Shown here in pieces: positions 17,499-25,432 of a stretch of DNA of 64,000 bases. The notes below the pieces were generated by a model. That model searched no databases and had not been told where the DNA came from. It saw nothing but the letters and a program-made list of their open reading frames with translations. Each line of letters opens with the position of its first letter. The stretch's first letter is position 1. Source of the stretch: Hydrogenophaga sp. (GTDB taxonomy: Bacteria > Pseudomonadota > Gammaproteobacteria > Burkholderiales > Burkholderiaceae_C); assembly GCF_030656115.1 (NCBI RefSeq), contig NZ_JAUSOO010000190.1, positions 1 to 64,000 of the forward strand, given 5' to 3'. The position numbers were made by a program, and so were the translations under genes.

Positions 17499-18387
17499 GG
17501 GGTTTGCTCCTCAGCTCGCTGTACAAATACGGGACCACAATCGCCGCCACGGTGACCAGCATGATGGTGGCGCTGGCGGCACCCAGGCCAATCTGGCCGC
17601 GGGTAAAGCTCATGGCAAACATGAAGGTGGCGGGCACGTCGGTGGCGTAGCCGGGGCCGCCCGATGTGAGCGCCATCACCAGGTCAAAACTCTTGATGGC
17701 CAGGTGGGCCAGCACCATCAAGGTGGAAAAGAACACCGGTCGCAAGGCGGGCAACACGATGCGCAGGTAAATGCGGGGCAAGGAAGCACCGTCGATCTGT
17801 GCGGCCTTGATGATGCTGTCGTCCACACCACGCAAGCCAGCCAGAAACAGCGCCATGGCAAAGCCCGCCGACTGCCAGACGCCGGCAATCACCACGCAGT
17901 AAATGGCCATGTCGGACTGGACCAGCCAGTCGAACGTAAAGCTGGTCCAGCCCATGTCCTGCACCATTTTTTGCAGGCCTTCGCTGGGGTTCAAAATCCA
18001 TTTCCAGGCGGTGCCGGTCACCACGAACGACAAGGCCATGGGGTAGAGGTAGATGGTGCGGATGAAGCCTTCGCCGCGCACCTTCTGGTCCAGCAGCACG
18101 GCCAGAAACACGCCGAGTGCCATCGACACGCCGACATACAGCACGCCAAAAATGGCCAGGTTCTTCAGGGCGACCCACCAGCGGTCCATTTCCCACAGAC
18201 GCTCGTACTGGGCCAGCCCCACCAGTTCGTAGTTGGGCAACATGCGCGATGCCGTCACGGACAGCAGCCCGTTCCAGACCATGAAGCCGTAAATAAAGGC
18301 CAGGCCGAGTACAAAGGCGGGCGCCAGTACCAGCTTGGGCAGGAGGTTGTCGGGTATTTTGGGCATGGGAGGTTCTGGCACGGACAC
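17488..18387 (-). CDS. gtsB: Glucose/mannose-type ABC permease, MalF/GtsB family
   Basis: A 299-aa inner-membrane permease with KLVLAPAFVLGLAFIYGFMVWNG at the N-terminus and an EAA loop in DDSIIKAAQIDGASLPRIYLRIVLP. The given start is a GTG; an ATG at 18366 (MPKIPDNL) is equally plausible and shortens it by seven residues. It overlaps gtsC by 11 nt and follows the binding-protein gene by 48 nt. It forms the translocation pore with GtsC. Confidence 0.85.
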   Translation of the reverse strand: MSVPEPPMPKIPDNLLPKLVLAPAFVLGLAFIYGFMVWNGLLSVTASRMLPNYELVGLAQYERLWEMDRWWVALKNLAIFGVLYVGVSMALGVFLAVLLDQKVRGEGFIRTIYLYPMALSFVVTGTAWKWILNPSEGLQKMVQDMGWTSFTFDWLVQSDMAIYCVVIAGVWQSAGFAMALFLAGLRGVDDSIIKAAQIDGASLPRIYLRIVLPALRPVFFSTLMVLAHLAIKSFDLVMALTSGGPGYATDVPATFMFAMSFTRGQIGLGAASATIMLVTVAAIVVPYLYSELRSKPHDR

Positions 18388-18435
18388 CCTGGGGCGCCCG
18401 TGCCTGACTCGCTGATGGGGCTTCGGGAAGCCGCT

Positions 18436-19743
18436 TTAGTTGGTGGCGGCTTGTGCGATGCGCTTCTGCGCCTCGGCCACGCTCAACTTGTCGTCGTTCC
18501 AGAACTGCGTGACCGCGTCCTGAATGGCACCGGCTTTGGCCGGGTCCACCGCCATGCCGTGGGCAATGGAAGGCACCAGGCCGCCGGACTTGGCGCTGGC
18601 CACAAAGTCGGTGGCCGAGAGCTTGGCGCAATCGTCAAACTTGTCCATGTTGTGGCCCAGTCGCACGGGGATGGAACCCTTGTTCTGGTTGAACACTTCC
18701 TGGAACTCGGTGCTCAGGATGGCCGAGGCCAGATCGGCCTGGGCTTTTTGGGCACCGGCGTCCTTCAGCTTGAACATGATGAAGGAGTCGACGTTGAAGG
18801 TGTAGGCGTTGGCCGTGCCCGGTGCGGCGGCGCACAGGAAACCTTCGCCCGGCTTCTGGCCGGCGGCGGTGAACTCGCCCTTGGCCCAGTCGCCCATGAA
18901 CTGGAAACCGGCCTTGCCACCGATCACCATGGCGGTGGTCATGTTCCAGTCGCGCCCGGTGGAGGCGGCGTCGGTGTAGCCCTTGAGCTTGCGGAAGGTG
19001 TTCAGCGCCTTGGTCATGGTGGGGCTGGCAATGGCGGCGGGGTCCAGCTTGACCAACGCGTTGTTGTAGAACTCAGCGCCACCCACGCCCAACACCACCG
19101 ACTCGAACACGGTGAAGTCTTGCCAGTTCTGGCCACCGTGGGCCAGTGCCACGTTGCCCGACTTCTTGATCTTGTCGGCCGCCACAAAGAACTCGTCCCA
19201 GGTTTTGGGCATGCCCGACACGCCGGCCTGCTTCAGCACCTCGGGGTTGGCCCACATCCAGTTGACACGGTGCACGTTGACCGGAGCGGCCACATAGCTG
19301 CCGTTGGCCTTCATCACATCGGCCACCACCTTGGGCAGCAGCTCGTCCCACTTCTCGGCCTGGGCCACGCTGTCGATGCTGGCCAGCATGCCCTCGGTGG
19401 CCCATTCCTGAATGGCCGGGCCTTTGACCTGCGCCGCGGTGGGCGGGTTGCCCGACACGGCACGGCTCTTGAGCACGGTCATGGCGTTGTCGCCACCGCC
19501 ACCGGCCACGGCAAAGTCTTTCCACTCGTGGCCTTTGGCTTCGAGCATCTTCTTGAGCTCGGATGCCGAAGCGGCTTCGCCACCCGAGGTCCAGTAGTGC
19601 AGCACCTCGACCGAGGTTTTGGCCGGTGCGGGTGCCGCAGCGGGAGCGGGCGCCGGGGTGGCGGCAACGTCTTCTTTTTTGCCGCAAGCGGTGGCCAGCG
19701 TGGCGGCCACCAAGGCTGCGCCCAGGGTGTAATTGAACTTCAT
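18436..19743 (-). CDS. gtsA: Sugar-binding lipoprotein/periplasmic protein, GtsA type
   Basis: A 435-aa extracellular solute-binding protein of family 1. The N-terminus ends in LATAC (lipobox-like), followed by a long Ala/Pro linker, then VEVLHYWTSGGEAASASELKKML, a signature of glucose/mannose-binding GtsA proteins. A GGAGA ribosome site precedes the ATG. It is the receptor for the GtsBC importer. Expression is probably controlled through the 20-bp palindrome 72-91 bp upstream. The neighbouring glucokinase supports glucose uptake, including glucose released by the adjacent beta-glucan locus. Confidence 0.87.
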   Translation of the reverse strand: MKFNYTLGAALVAATLATACGKKEDVAATPAPAPAAAPAPAKTSVEVLHYWTSGGEAASASELKKMLEAKGHEWKDFAVAGGGGDNAMTVLKSRAVSGNPPTAAQVKGPAIQEWATEGMLASIDSVAQAEKWDELLPKVVADVMKANGSYVAAPVNVHRVNWMWANPEVLKQAGVSGMPKTWDEFFVAADKIKKSGNVALAHGGQNWQDFTVFESVVLGVGGAEFYNNALVKLDPAAIASPTMTKALNTFRKLKGYTDAASTGRDWNMTTAMVIGGKAGFQFMGDWAKGEFTAAGQKPGEGFLCAAAPGTANAYTFNVDSFIMFKLKDAGAQKAQADLASAILSTEFQEVFNQNKGSIPVRLGHNMDKFDDCAKLSATDFVASAKSGGLVPSIAHGMAVDPAKAGAIQDAVTQFWNDDKLSVAEAQKRIAQAATN

Positions 19744-19814
19744 GGCTGTCTCCGAGAGGGGCCTGCGGCCCGTTGTTGGTTGGCCCCACGCACAGCGCGT
19801 CGGGAGTCATTAAT

Positions 19815-19834
19815 TTTTCATTAATTAATGAAAA
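19815..19834. promoter_or_regulatory. Perfect 20-bp palindrome upstream of gtsA (candidate operator)
   Basis: TTTTCATTAATTAATGAAAA is perfectly self-complementary and AT-rich in a GC-rich setting. It lies between glk and gtsA, 72 nt before the gtsA start, in promoter position. The binding protein is unknown; it differs from the LacI operators of the glucan locus. Confidence 0.6.
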
Positions 19835-19878
19835 CAACCATCAGGGAAAACCCGCAAATCCGTTACTAAATTTCAAAC

Positions 19879-20862
19879 TCAAACGCCCAGTGCACGGGCG
19901 GCGCCGAGCAACGCCGGTGATTGAGCCGAGGTGATCACCCACACCGGCAACGCGCTCAAATACGGCTGAAACCGGCCCTTGGTTTCAAACCGCTCACGGA
20001 ACGCAGAGGTGTCAAACCACGCGCCCAGGCGCGGCACAATACCGCCGCCCACGTACACCCCGCCCCGCGCGCCCAGTGTGAGCGCCAGGTTGCCGGCCAC
20101 CGAGCCGAGCATGGCGCAAAACAGGTTGAGCGCTTCCAGGGCCTGCGGGTGCCCGGCTTTCAGGGCGGCATCGGTCACGTCAGCCGCGCTGTTGAAGGCG
20201 CCCATGGTCACGCCGTCGGCTTCGCAAAGCAGCAGGCAGGTGTCCAGCAAACCCTGGCCGCAGGCCACGCGCTCGGCCGAGGCATGGCCATACCGGCGAA
20301 TCAAGCCGTCCATCACCAGCCGCTCGCGCGCGGTGGTGGCGGGCAACGTGACGTGGCCGCCCTCGCCTTCCAGCGGTACCCAGCCACCCAGACCGTTGGG
20401 CAACAGGCCCGAAACACCCAGCCCCGTGCCGGCGCCCACCAGCGCCATGGCCGCCTGGGGCTGCGCCACACCGCCACCCACCTGGCGCAGTTCGCTGGCG
20501 GGCAGGTCGGGCAGTGCCAGCGCCAAGGCGGTGAAGTCGTTCAGCAGGCGCAGCGTGCGAAAGCCAAACTCGGCCTTCACCGCCGCTTGCGAAAACGACC
20601 AGTGGTGGTTGGTCATGCGGATCTGGTCACCGGTGATCGGGTTGGCAATGGCAATGGCCACCGCGTGCGGCGTGCCCCGGCCCAGCCCGTCAAGATAGGC
20701 CCGGGTGGCGTCTTGCAGTGTCGGATAGTCGGCGCAGGCCAGCACCCGCACATCGGTGATGGGCGCACCCGCAGCGGCTTGCCAGGCAAAGCGGGCGTTG
20801 GTACCGCCAACGTCGGCGAGCAAGCGGGGCAACAGGGTGGGGTTGGGGGTGGATGCAGACAT
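19879..20862 (-). CDS. glk: Glucokinase
   Basis: A 327-aa cytoplasmic glucokinase of the bacterial Glk family. The N-terminal phosphate-binding motif is LLADVGGTNARFAW, LLNDFTALALALP carries the sugar-contacting region, and GAGTGLGVSGLL is the second nucleotide loop. It phosphorylates glucose to glucose 6-phosphate with ATP. It lies upstream of gtsA on the same strand, 135 bp away, so uptake and phosphorylation are physically linked. It is also the likely acceptor of glucose made by the cytoplasmic hydrolases of the neighbouring beta-glucan operon. Confidence 0.93.
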   Translation of the reverse strand: MSASTPNPTLLPRLLADVGGTNARFAWQAAAGAPITDVRVLACADYPTLQDATRAYLDGLGRGTPHAVAIAIANPITGDQIRMTNHHWSFSQAAVKAEFGFRTLRLLNDFTALALALPDLPASELRQVGGGVAQPQAAMALVGAGTGLGVSGLLPNGLGGWVPLEGEGGHVTLPATTARERLVMDGLIRRYGHASAERVACGQGLLDTCLLLCEADGVTMGAFNSAADVTDAALKAGHPQALEALNLFCAMLGSVAGNLALTLGARGGVYVGGGIVPRLGAWFDTSAFRERFETKGRFQPYLSALPVWVITSAQSPALLGAARALGV

Positions 20863-20994
20863 GGGAAGTGGCTGTAGAAGTGGCTGCGAGACCCTGCCAA
20901 CAGGCGTCTCGTCCGGGGTTTGAATAATACCCGGTGTGTAACTTGATTACGAACAATCCGACACATCCATATTGTCTTTTTTTCGGACGAAGAA

Positions 20995-21024
20995 AAAGGG
21001 CCGAACGTCGCCGATCGGCCCTTT
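20995..21024 (-). terminator. Rho-independent terminator of the 1045-aa lipoprotein gene
   Basis: Read on the - strand, AAAGGGCCG pairs with CGGCCCTTT around a 12-nt loop and is followed by TTCTTCG. It lies about 95 nt after the lipoprotein stop and before glk. The rest of 20863-21118 shows no gene. Confidence 0.7.
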
Positions 21025-21118
21025 CTACGGTGTGTGGCGACGCGGTACTCAAACACCGCATGGGTCCACATCACCGCCTGCCATCCTCTGCGCCTGACAC
21101 AGGCGCGGATTTATCAGT

Positions 21119-24100
21119 TCAGTTGAATGCAATCGGTCCCATGTTCAGACCGTTGGGGTACAGGCCTGCTGCGTCACCACCTACGTTGTATTGCAAGTTG
21201 TCACCCAGCACCTGCACATTGACCTGTGTCACACCCGTGGCCAGTACCGCGGCCACATTGGCCAGCCCACAAGCCTGCAACAAGCTGAAGCCCGCCAAAG
21301 GCAAAACGTAGTTCTGGACCCCAGCGCCTGCGACCTGGAAATCGCTCTTGATCGCCGGGATACAGCTTCCAATGGCCGGCGCGTTCAACACCGCCGTGAA
21401 ATTGGGACGGGGATTCTTGTTCACCAGCTGGTCATTGCCCCACACCGCCAACTTCAAGTTGGTGTAAGCGCCTACGTTGGCTGCCCCGTTATTGGGCGCT
21501 TTCACGAAGACACCGAAACCCCATGGTTTTTGATTGGTGTTGACACCGTATCCAAAATAGACGCTCGGCGTTGCATCACCCGCAGCCAGACCGCTCCACC
21601 ACAGGGGTGCCGTTACGCTTTCGTCTATGTAAATACCCACATCACCGCCAGCGGTAGATTTCCATGTTTCGATGGTGTTGCCAACGTAATTCGCGGCAAA
21701 TACGCCACCCGGCAAATCAACCACGGCGCCAGGCGTGCCACCTCCGCTACCACCGGAACCTCCAGCTGTCGCTGGAAACTGAAGATCGTCGATGTACATC
21801 GTTGTATCGCTTGCGACCTTGCTGCGACCATGGGGAAATACCACAACGGTTGTAAAGGTCCCTGTATTGGGCATCACAAAAGTCAGCGTTTCCCACGCGC
21901 CCGCCACCGTTGTGGCCACATCTTTTTCAGTAACCGCCGCGTTGCCACCGGTGCCACCTTCCAACTTGAGCAGGAAGTTGGTGCCCACTGCAGGCGAGAA
22001 CACCCGCATCGTGACCGTCCTGGCATTGTCTGTCAGCACGGGGTTGACACCCAGGCCGGTGATGGTGGTTCCAAAGTAATCGGGGTCAGCTGGCTTCTTC
22101 ACAAACTTAACCACTTTGTTACCGGCATCAAGAGGATCGACACCCATTTCTACAGTGCCTGCCGGGTTTTCAAATGGGCCAAACCCAATGCCTGAACCCG
22201 AAAAATCAACGCATGCCGGTGCTGCGCAGCTTTGTGCCGGGGGTGGCGGGGTTGCCACTGACATGGCGTATTTCAACTCATCAAAATAGAACGTGGTGTC
22301 AGCGGTCAAGGCCGGTTGAGACTTCTCTATTTCGCTCCAGGCGGGGAACAGAGACGCCATGTCGTAACTCACATTGGCGTTGAACGTTCCGGCGCTGGGA
22401 CTGGCAAAGTTGAACGTCAGGGTTTCCCATGCGTTCTGCTGGGTGGTGCGCGCCTCGGCATAAACAGAACCTGCTCCCAGTGCATTTTCCAGCTTCAAAG
22501 TCACTTTGGTTCCCACCACCGCGCCTGAGTTGACGCGCACCGTCACCGACTTGTTGACACCCAGGCCGACGGTTGGCACCGTCCGAATGGTTTTGTCACC
22601 GTCTGTGGCGAGTGCGGTGAACACAGTGGCTCCGGCCCACAGTTCGCTACTCGGTCCCTTGACCATTTTCAGCAGCTTGTTGTTGGAATCGGCTGGATCG
22701 GTCATCACTTCTGCAGACACCAGCTTTTCGAAGGGATTGGCTCCCGCGTTGGCTTCGCTGAAGCTGATGCATTGCTCGGTACTGGTGTCACAGGTTGTGT
22801 TTGCCGGTGGGGGTGGCGGCGGCGCAACCACGTCGGATGCGGGTGCCAAAACGATGTCGTCAACCCAATAGCTTTGAGCCCCAACATTGGCCACGTCCGT
22901 GTCGGCTGAGAACACCATGACGTTGTAGCTGTTTGCTGGATTGACCCCGCTGAGATTCCAGGTCAAGGTCTGCCATGTGTTGGCAGCGGTCACCGTGGCA
23001 GGCAGTTCGGTAGACACTCCGCCTGCGACCTCCACCTTGAGGTAAACCACAGCGTTGGCACGTGTCGCATAAACACGCGCGGTGATGGTTTTGCGGTCTG
23101 CCGTGAAGGGGATCACCGGCACATTGAAGTAGGTACCCCCGAAGTTCGAGCCACCGGATCGGTCGAGTTTGAGTGCGTTTCCGCTACCCCCTGTGGGGGC
23201 CGCGGCGACGGAAGGAGAACCGTCACCAAAGGCGCCCATGTCGACAAAAACCGGGTTGGCTTCGTCAAACGACAACAGGACCGTACCGCTTGCGGGCGGC
23301 GGCGGCGGGGGTGGCGTCACCGTTCCGCTGCCCACTTGCTCTACCAGCTGATTTTTAAGTGCTGCGGTTGCATCACCGGGTACGCCCTCCAGCGCACTTT
23401 TGTTGGCGATCACAAAACTCTGGATCGTGGCGCTGCCTTGCTGGGCCTTTGTTGCGTCTGAAATGGACTGGGCATCGGTGGCATCCAGGATGATCTTGGA
23501 CTGCGCCGCGAGTGCGCTGGCCATCACCTGGGCCAGGCTGTCTGCATTCACGCCCGCCTCCACCCGCATTGCGGCGGCCTTGATCACAGCCGAGACGCTC
23601 GCTTCGTTGACGACACCGCCCGCAACCAGACTCGCAGCAGCGGGGGTGCGCAACACAGAGGCCATGGCCGCAGTGGCCTGGCTGTACATCGCGGCCACAT
23701 CGTTGGAGTTGGCCAATGCAGCCAGCGCTTCAGCTGTTTTTTGCAGCACCTGCTGAACCACCAGTGTTTTGCGGAACAGATCGGCATTGACGAGTTCGCC
23801 AGCCACCTTGCGTGCCGGGTCCAGCGTGGTCACGTTGGTACCCGCCGGCAAGCCCAGCGCGGTGTTGATCTGGTCCTGGGTCATGCCCTCGGTGAGCAAC
23901 GTGGTCAAAGGGGTCACGAGGGTGGAACCCGCAGGCGCCTTGAGTTTGCCCACAAAAGGCAAATTCGTATCGATGTTGGTGCCACCTGTGACCACCAGCC
24001 CGGAGGCACACACGGCTGCGAATTTGAAAAAGCCGGTGGAATCGGTGGTGGCGGTGGCCTCGCCGGTGTCCGACGCACCATTTCCATTGGCATCGCAGAC

Positions 24101-24256
24101 CACGGTGGCACCACGGATGTAGTCGTCTACCGCCAGACCGCTGGAACCAATGACGGTGGGAGGCGCCGATGCGTCGCCGCCGCCGCAGGCACTGACCAAC
24201 AGTGCGGTGGCCAAAGCGCAGGCCGTCAGGGGGATGTGTGAGATGAGTGGTCGCAT
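21119..24256 (-). CDS. Multi-module surface lipoprotein, probable beta-glucan-binding protein
   Basis: A 1045-aa lipoprotein (lipobox VSAC, C24, then GGGD). Residues 40-95 resemble a short carboxypeptidase-regulatory-like fold; 100-310 are Ala-rich and helical. Then come three similar beta-rich modules (about 325-472, 490-667, 676-828), each ending in a YWVDD/YFDEL/YIDDL-type strand and separated by Pro-rich linkers, a pattern of carbohydrate-binding modules. A Gly/Ser linker (832-842) leads to a fourth domain (845-1045) of a different type. No catalytic motif is visible. The promoter carries a perfect LacI-family operator shared with the glucanase genes. I infer an outer-surface glycan-binding protein, similar in role to SusE/SusF of Bacteroidetes; no named family is recognised. 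Confidence 0.65.
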   Translation of the reverse strand: MRPLISHIPLTACALATALLVSACGGGDASAPPTVIGSSGLAVDDYIRGATVVCDANGNGASDTGEATATTDSTGFFKFAAVCASGLVVTGGTNIDTNLPFVGKLKAPAGSTLVTPLTTLLTEGMTQDQINTALGLPAGTNVTTLDPARKVAGELVNADLFRKTLVVQQVLQKTAEALAALANSNDVAAMYSQATAAMASVLRTPAAASLVAGGVVNEASVSAVIKAAAMRVEAGVNADSLAQVMASALAAQSKIILDATDAQSISDATKAQQGSATIQSFVIANKSALEGVPGDATAALKNQLVEQVGSGTVTPPPPPPPASGTVLLSFDEANPVFVDMGAFGDGSPSVAAAPTGGSGNALKLDRSGGSNFGGTYFNVPVIPFTADRKTITARVYATRANAVVYLKVEVAGGVSTELPATVTAANTWQTLTWNLSGVNPANSYNVMVFSADTDVANVGAQSYWVDDIVLAPASDVVAPPPPPPANTTCDTSTEQCISFSEANAGANPFEKLVSAEVMTDPADSNNKLLKMVKGPSSELWAGATVFTALATDGDKTIRTVPTVGLGVNKSVTVRVNSGAVVGTKVTLKLENALGAGSVYAEARTTQQNAWETLTFNFASPSAGTFNANVSYDMASLFPAWSEIEKSQPALTADTTFYFDELKYAMSVATPPPPAQSCAAPACVDFSGSGIGFGPFENPAGTVEMGVDPLDAGNKVVKFVKKPADPDYFGTTITGLGVNPVLTDNARTVTMRVFSPAVGTNFLLKLEGGTGGNAAVTEKDVATTVAGAWETLTFVMPNTGTFTTVVVFPHGRSKVASDTTMYIDDLQFPATAGGSGGSGGGTPGAVVDLPGGVFAANYVGNTIETWKSTAGGDVGIYIDESVTAPLWWSGLAAGDATPSVYFGYGVNTNQKPWGFGVFVKAPNNGAANVGAYTNLKLAVWGNDQLVNKNPRPNFTAVLNAPAIGSCIPAIKSDFQVAGAGVQNYVLPLAGFSLLQACGLANVAAVLATGVTQVNVQVLGDNLQYNVGGDAAGLYPNGLNMGPIAFN

Positions 24257-24318
24257 GAGTTGTCTCCGATCAGGGTGGAAGTAAACGTCTTTTTAAAGAT
24301 GCGTTTGAAAGCGCATCC

Positions 24319-24334
24319 ATGAAAGCGCTTTCAT
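24319..24334. promoter_or_regulatory. LacI-family operator, site 1
   Basis: ATGAAAGCGCTTTCAT, a perfect 16-bp palindrome with the central CG pair typical of LacI/GalR operators. It starts just after the -10 of the lipoprotein promoter, so bound repressor would cover the transcription start. Three more copies of its 14-bp core lie at 27747, 27937 and 43691. Confidence 0.85.
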
Positions 24335-24336
24335 TC

Positions 24337-24365
24337 AATGTAATGTGTCAGATTGCTTTTGGCAA
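24337..24365 (-). promoter_or_regulatory. Sigma-70 promoter of the multi-module lipoprotein gene
   Basis: On the - strand, TTGCCA (24360-24365) and TACATT (24337-24342) are 17 nt apart, directly upstream of LacI operator site 1. Confidence 0.6.
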
Positions 24366-24444
24366 CACACAGCGCTAAGGACTTTCCCTAGCAGAAGGCG
24401 CAGAAAGCCCACCGACCTGTCCAGCTGTGCCGGCACCACAGACC

Positions 24445-24479
24445 AAAAAAGCGCCCGCGGTCTTTCGACACACGGGCGC
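24445..24479 (-). terminator. Rho-independent terminator after the GH81-GH16 operon
   Basis: On the - strand, GCGCCCG pairs with CGGGCGC around a 15-nt loop, followed by six T. It lies 33 nt after the GH16 stop. Confidence 0.8.
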
Positions 24480-24511
24480 ACAACATGCAACCAGTCCAAG
24501 GGGCGGTGAAC

Positions 24512-25432
24512 TTACCGCTGGTACACCCGCACGTAGTCAATCTCCAGGCGCGCGGGCAGTTGGTCGTCTCGCACCGCACCACCCAGCACGCCCCCCACCG
24601 CCAGGTTCAAGAGCAGGTGCTGCGGCCTGAAGAACGGCCATTCGTTCACGTTGCCGTTTTTCGGGTTGGCGTAGGTGAAGTAATACGAGCCGTTCACGCC
24701 AATGCGAATGCGATCCTGATCCCATTCCATCTGATACACGTTGAAATCGGTGCAGGCGGTGGGCAGTGACACGGTTTCACCCTTGCTGCCACCACCGTGG
24801 TAAGCCTGGGTGTGCACCGTTCCAAGCACGCGTGTCTTTTCACCCGCATCAAAACCTTTCTGCTCCATGATGTCGATCTCACCATCCAGAGGCCAGACCC
24901 CGGTGTCTGGGATGCCGTCACCCAGCGTCCAGATGGCGGGCCACGTACCCAACGCACAGGGCAGCTTGGCGCGCACCTCCCACCGCCCGTAAGTCCAGCT
25001 GGCTTTGCCTTTGGTGTACAGGCGCGCCGAGGTGTAATTCTGGTTGCCGTGGTCGGCCGCCGTGGTGAGCCGCTCGCGCTGGGCGGTGATGATGAGCTTG
25101 CCCCCCTCAACGCGAGCGTTTTCCGATCGGTTCTGGCTGTAGTACTGCAGCTCTGCGTTGTACCAACCGTCTTGGTTCCGGTGGGTGTCATAAGCCCATT
25201 TCTGGCTGTCGGGCAAACCATCGGTATGGAACTCGTCGTTCCACACCAGACGCCACCCATCGATGCCAGGAACCTCGGGCACCGTCGGCACGCCGGGTGC
25301 TGGTACCTGACTGCCTGGAACGGATGGCACGGTCACCGGAGCATCGGGCAATGCGCCGTCACCTCCCCCGCAAGCGGCCAGTAAAACCAGCCACCCCATG
25401 TAACCGGCCGCATGGTGTCCGCGTTGGCTCAT
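24512..25432 (-). CDS. GH16 endo-beta-1,3-glucanase (laminarinase), lipoprotein
   Basis: A 306-aa lipoprotein (LLAAC, C21, then GGGDG) with a Pro/Val-rich linker to about 57 and a GH16 domain from 58 to the end. The catalytic motif is GEIDIMEQ (nucleophile E185, D187, acid/base E190) in the bacterial laminarinase form with the extra residue. WNAEL-like sugar contacts (YNAELQYYS) and WPAIWTLG are also present. It should cut internal beta-1,3 bonds of laminarin-like glucan at the cell surface. Its ATG overlaps the GH81 stop by 4 nt, so the two are translated together under LacI operator site 2. Confidence 0.92.
   Translation of the reverse strand: MSQRGHHAAGYMGWLVLLAACGGGDGALPDAPVTVPSVPGSQVPAPGVPTVPEVPGIDGWRLVWNDEFHTDGLPDSQKWAYDTHRNQDGWYNAELQYYSQNRSENARVEGGKLIITAQRERLTTAADHGNQNYTSARLYTKGKASWTYGRWEVRAKLPCALGTWPAIWTLGDGIPDTGVWPLDGEIDIMEQKGFDAGEKTRVLGTVHTQAYHGGGSKGETVSLPTACTDFNVYQMEWDQDRIRIGVNGSYYFTYANPKNGNVNEWPFFRPQHLLLNLAVGGVLGGAVRDDQLPARLEIDYVRVYQR

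Noticed and set aside
17203..19824. An 873-codon open frame on the + strand
   Set aside because: Antisense to gtsA and gtsB, with low-complexity His/Gly/Gln content; the - strand proteins have clear family motifs.
24304..24315. A further LacI operator beside site 1
   Set aside because: Only one half (TGAAAGCGC) is present; the other half does not match.
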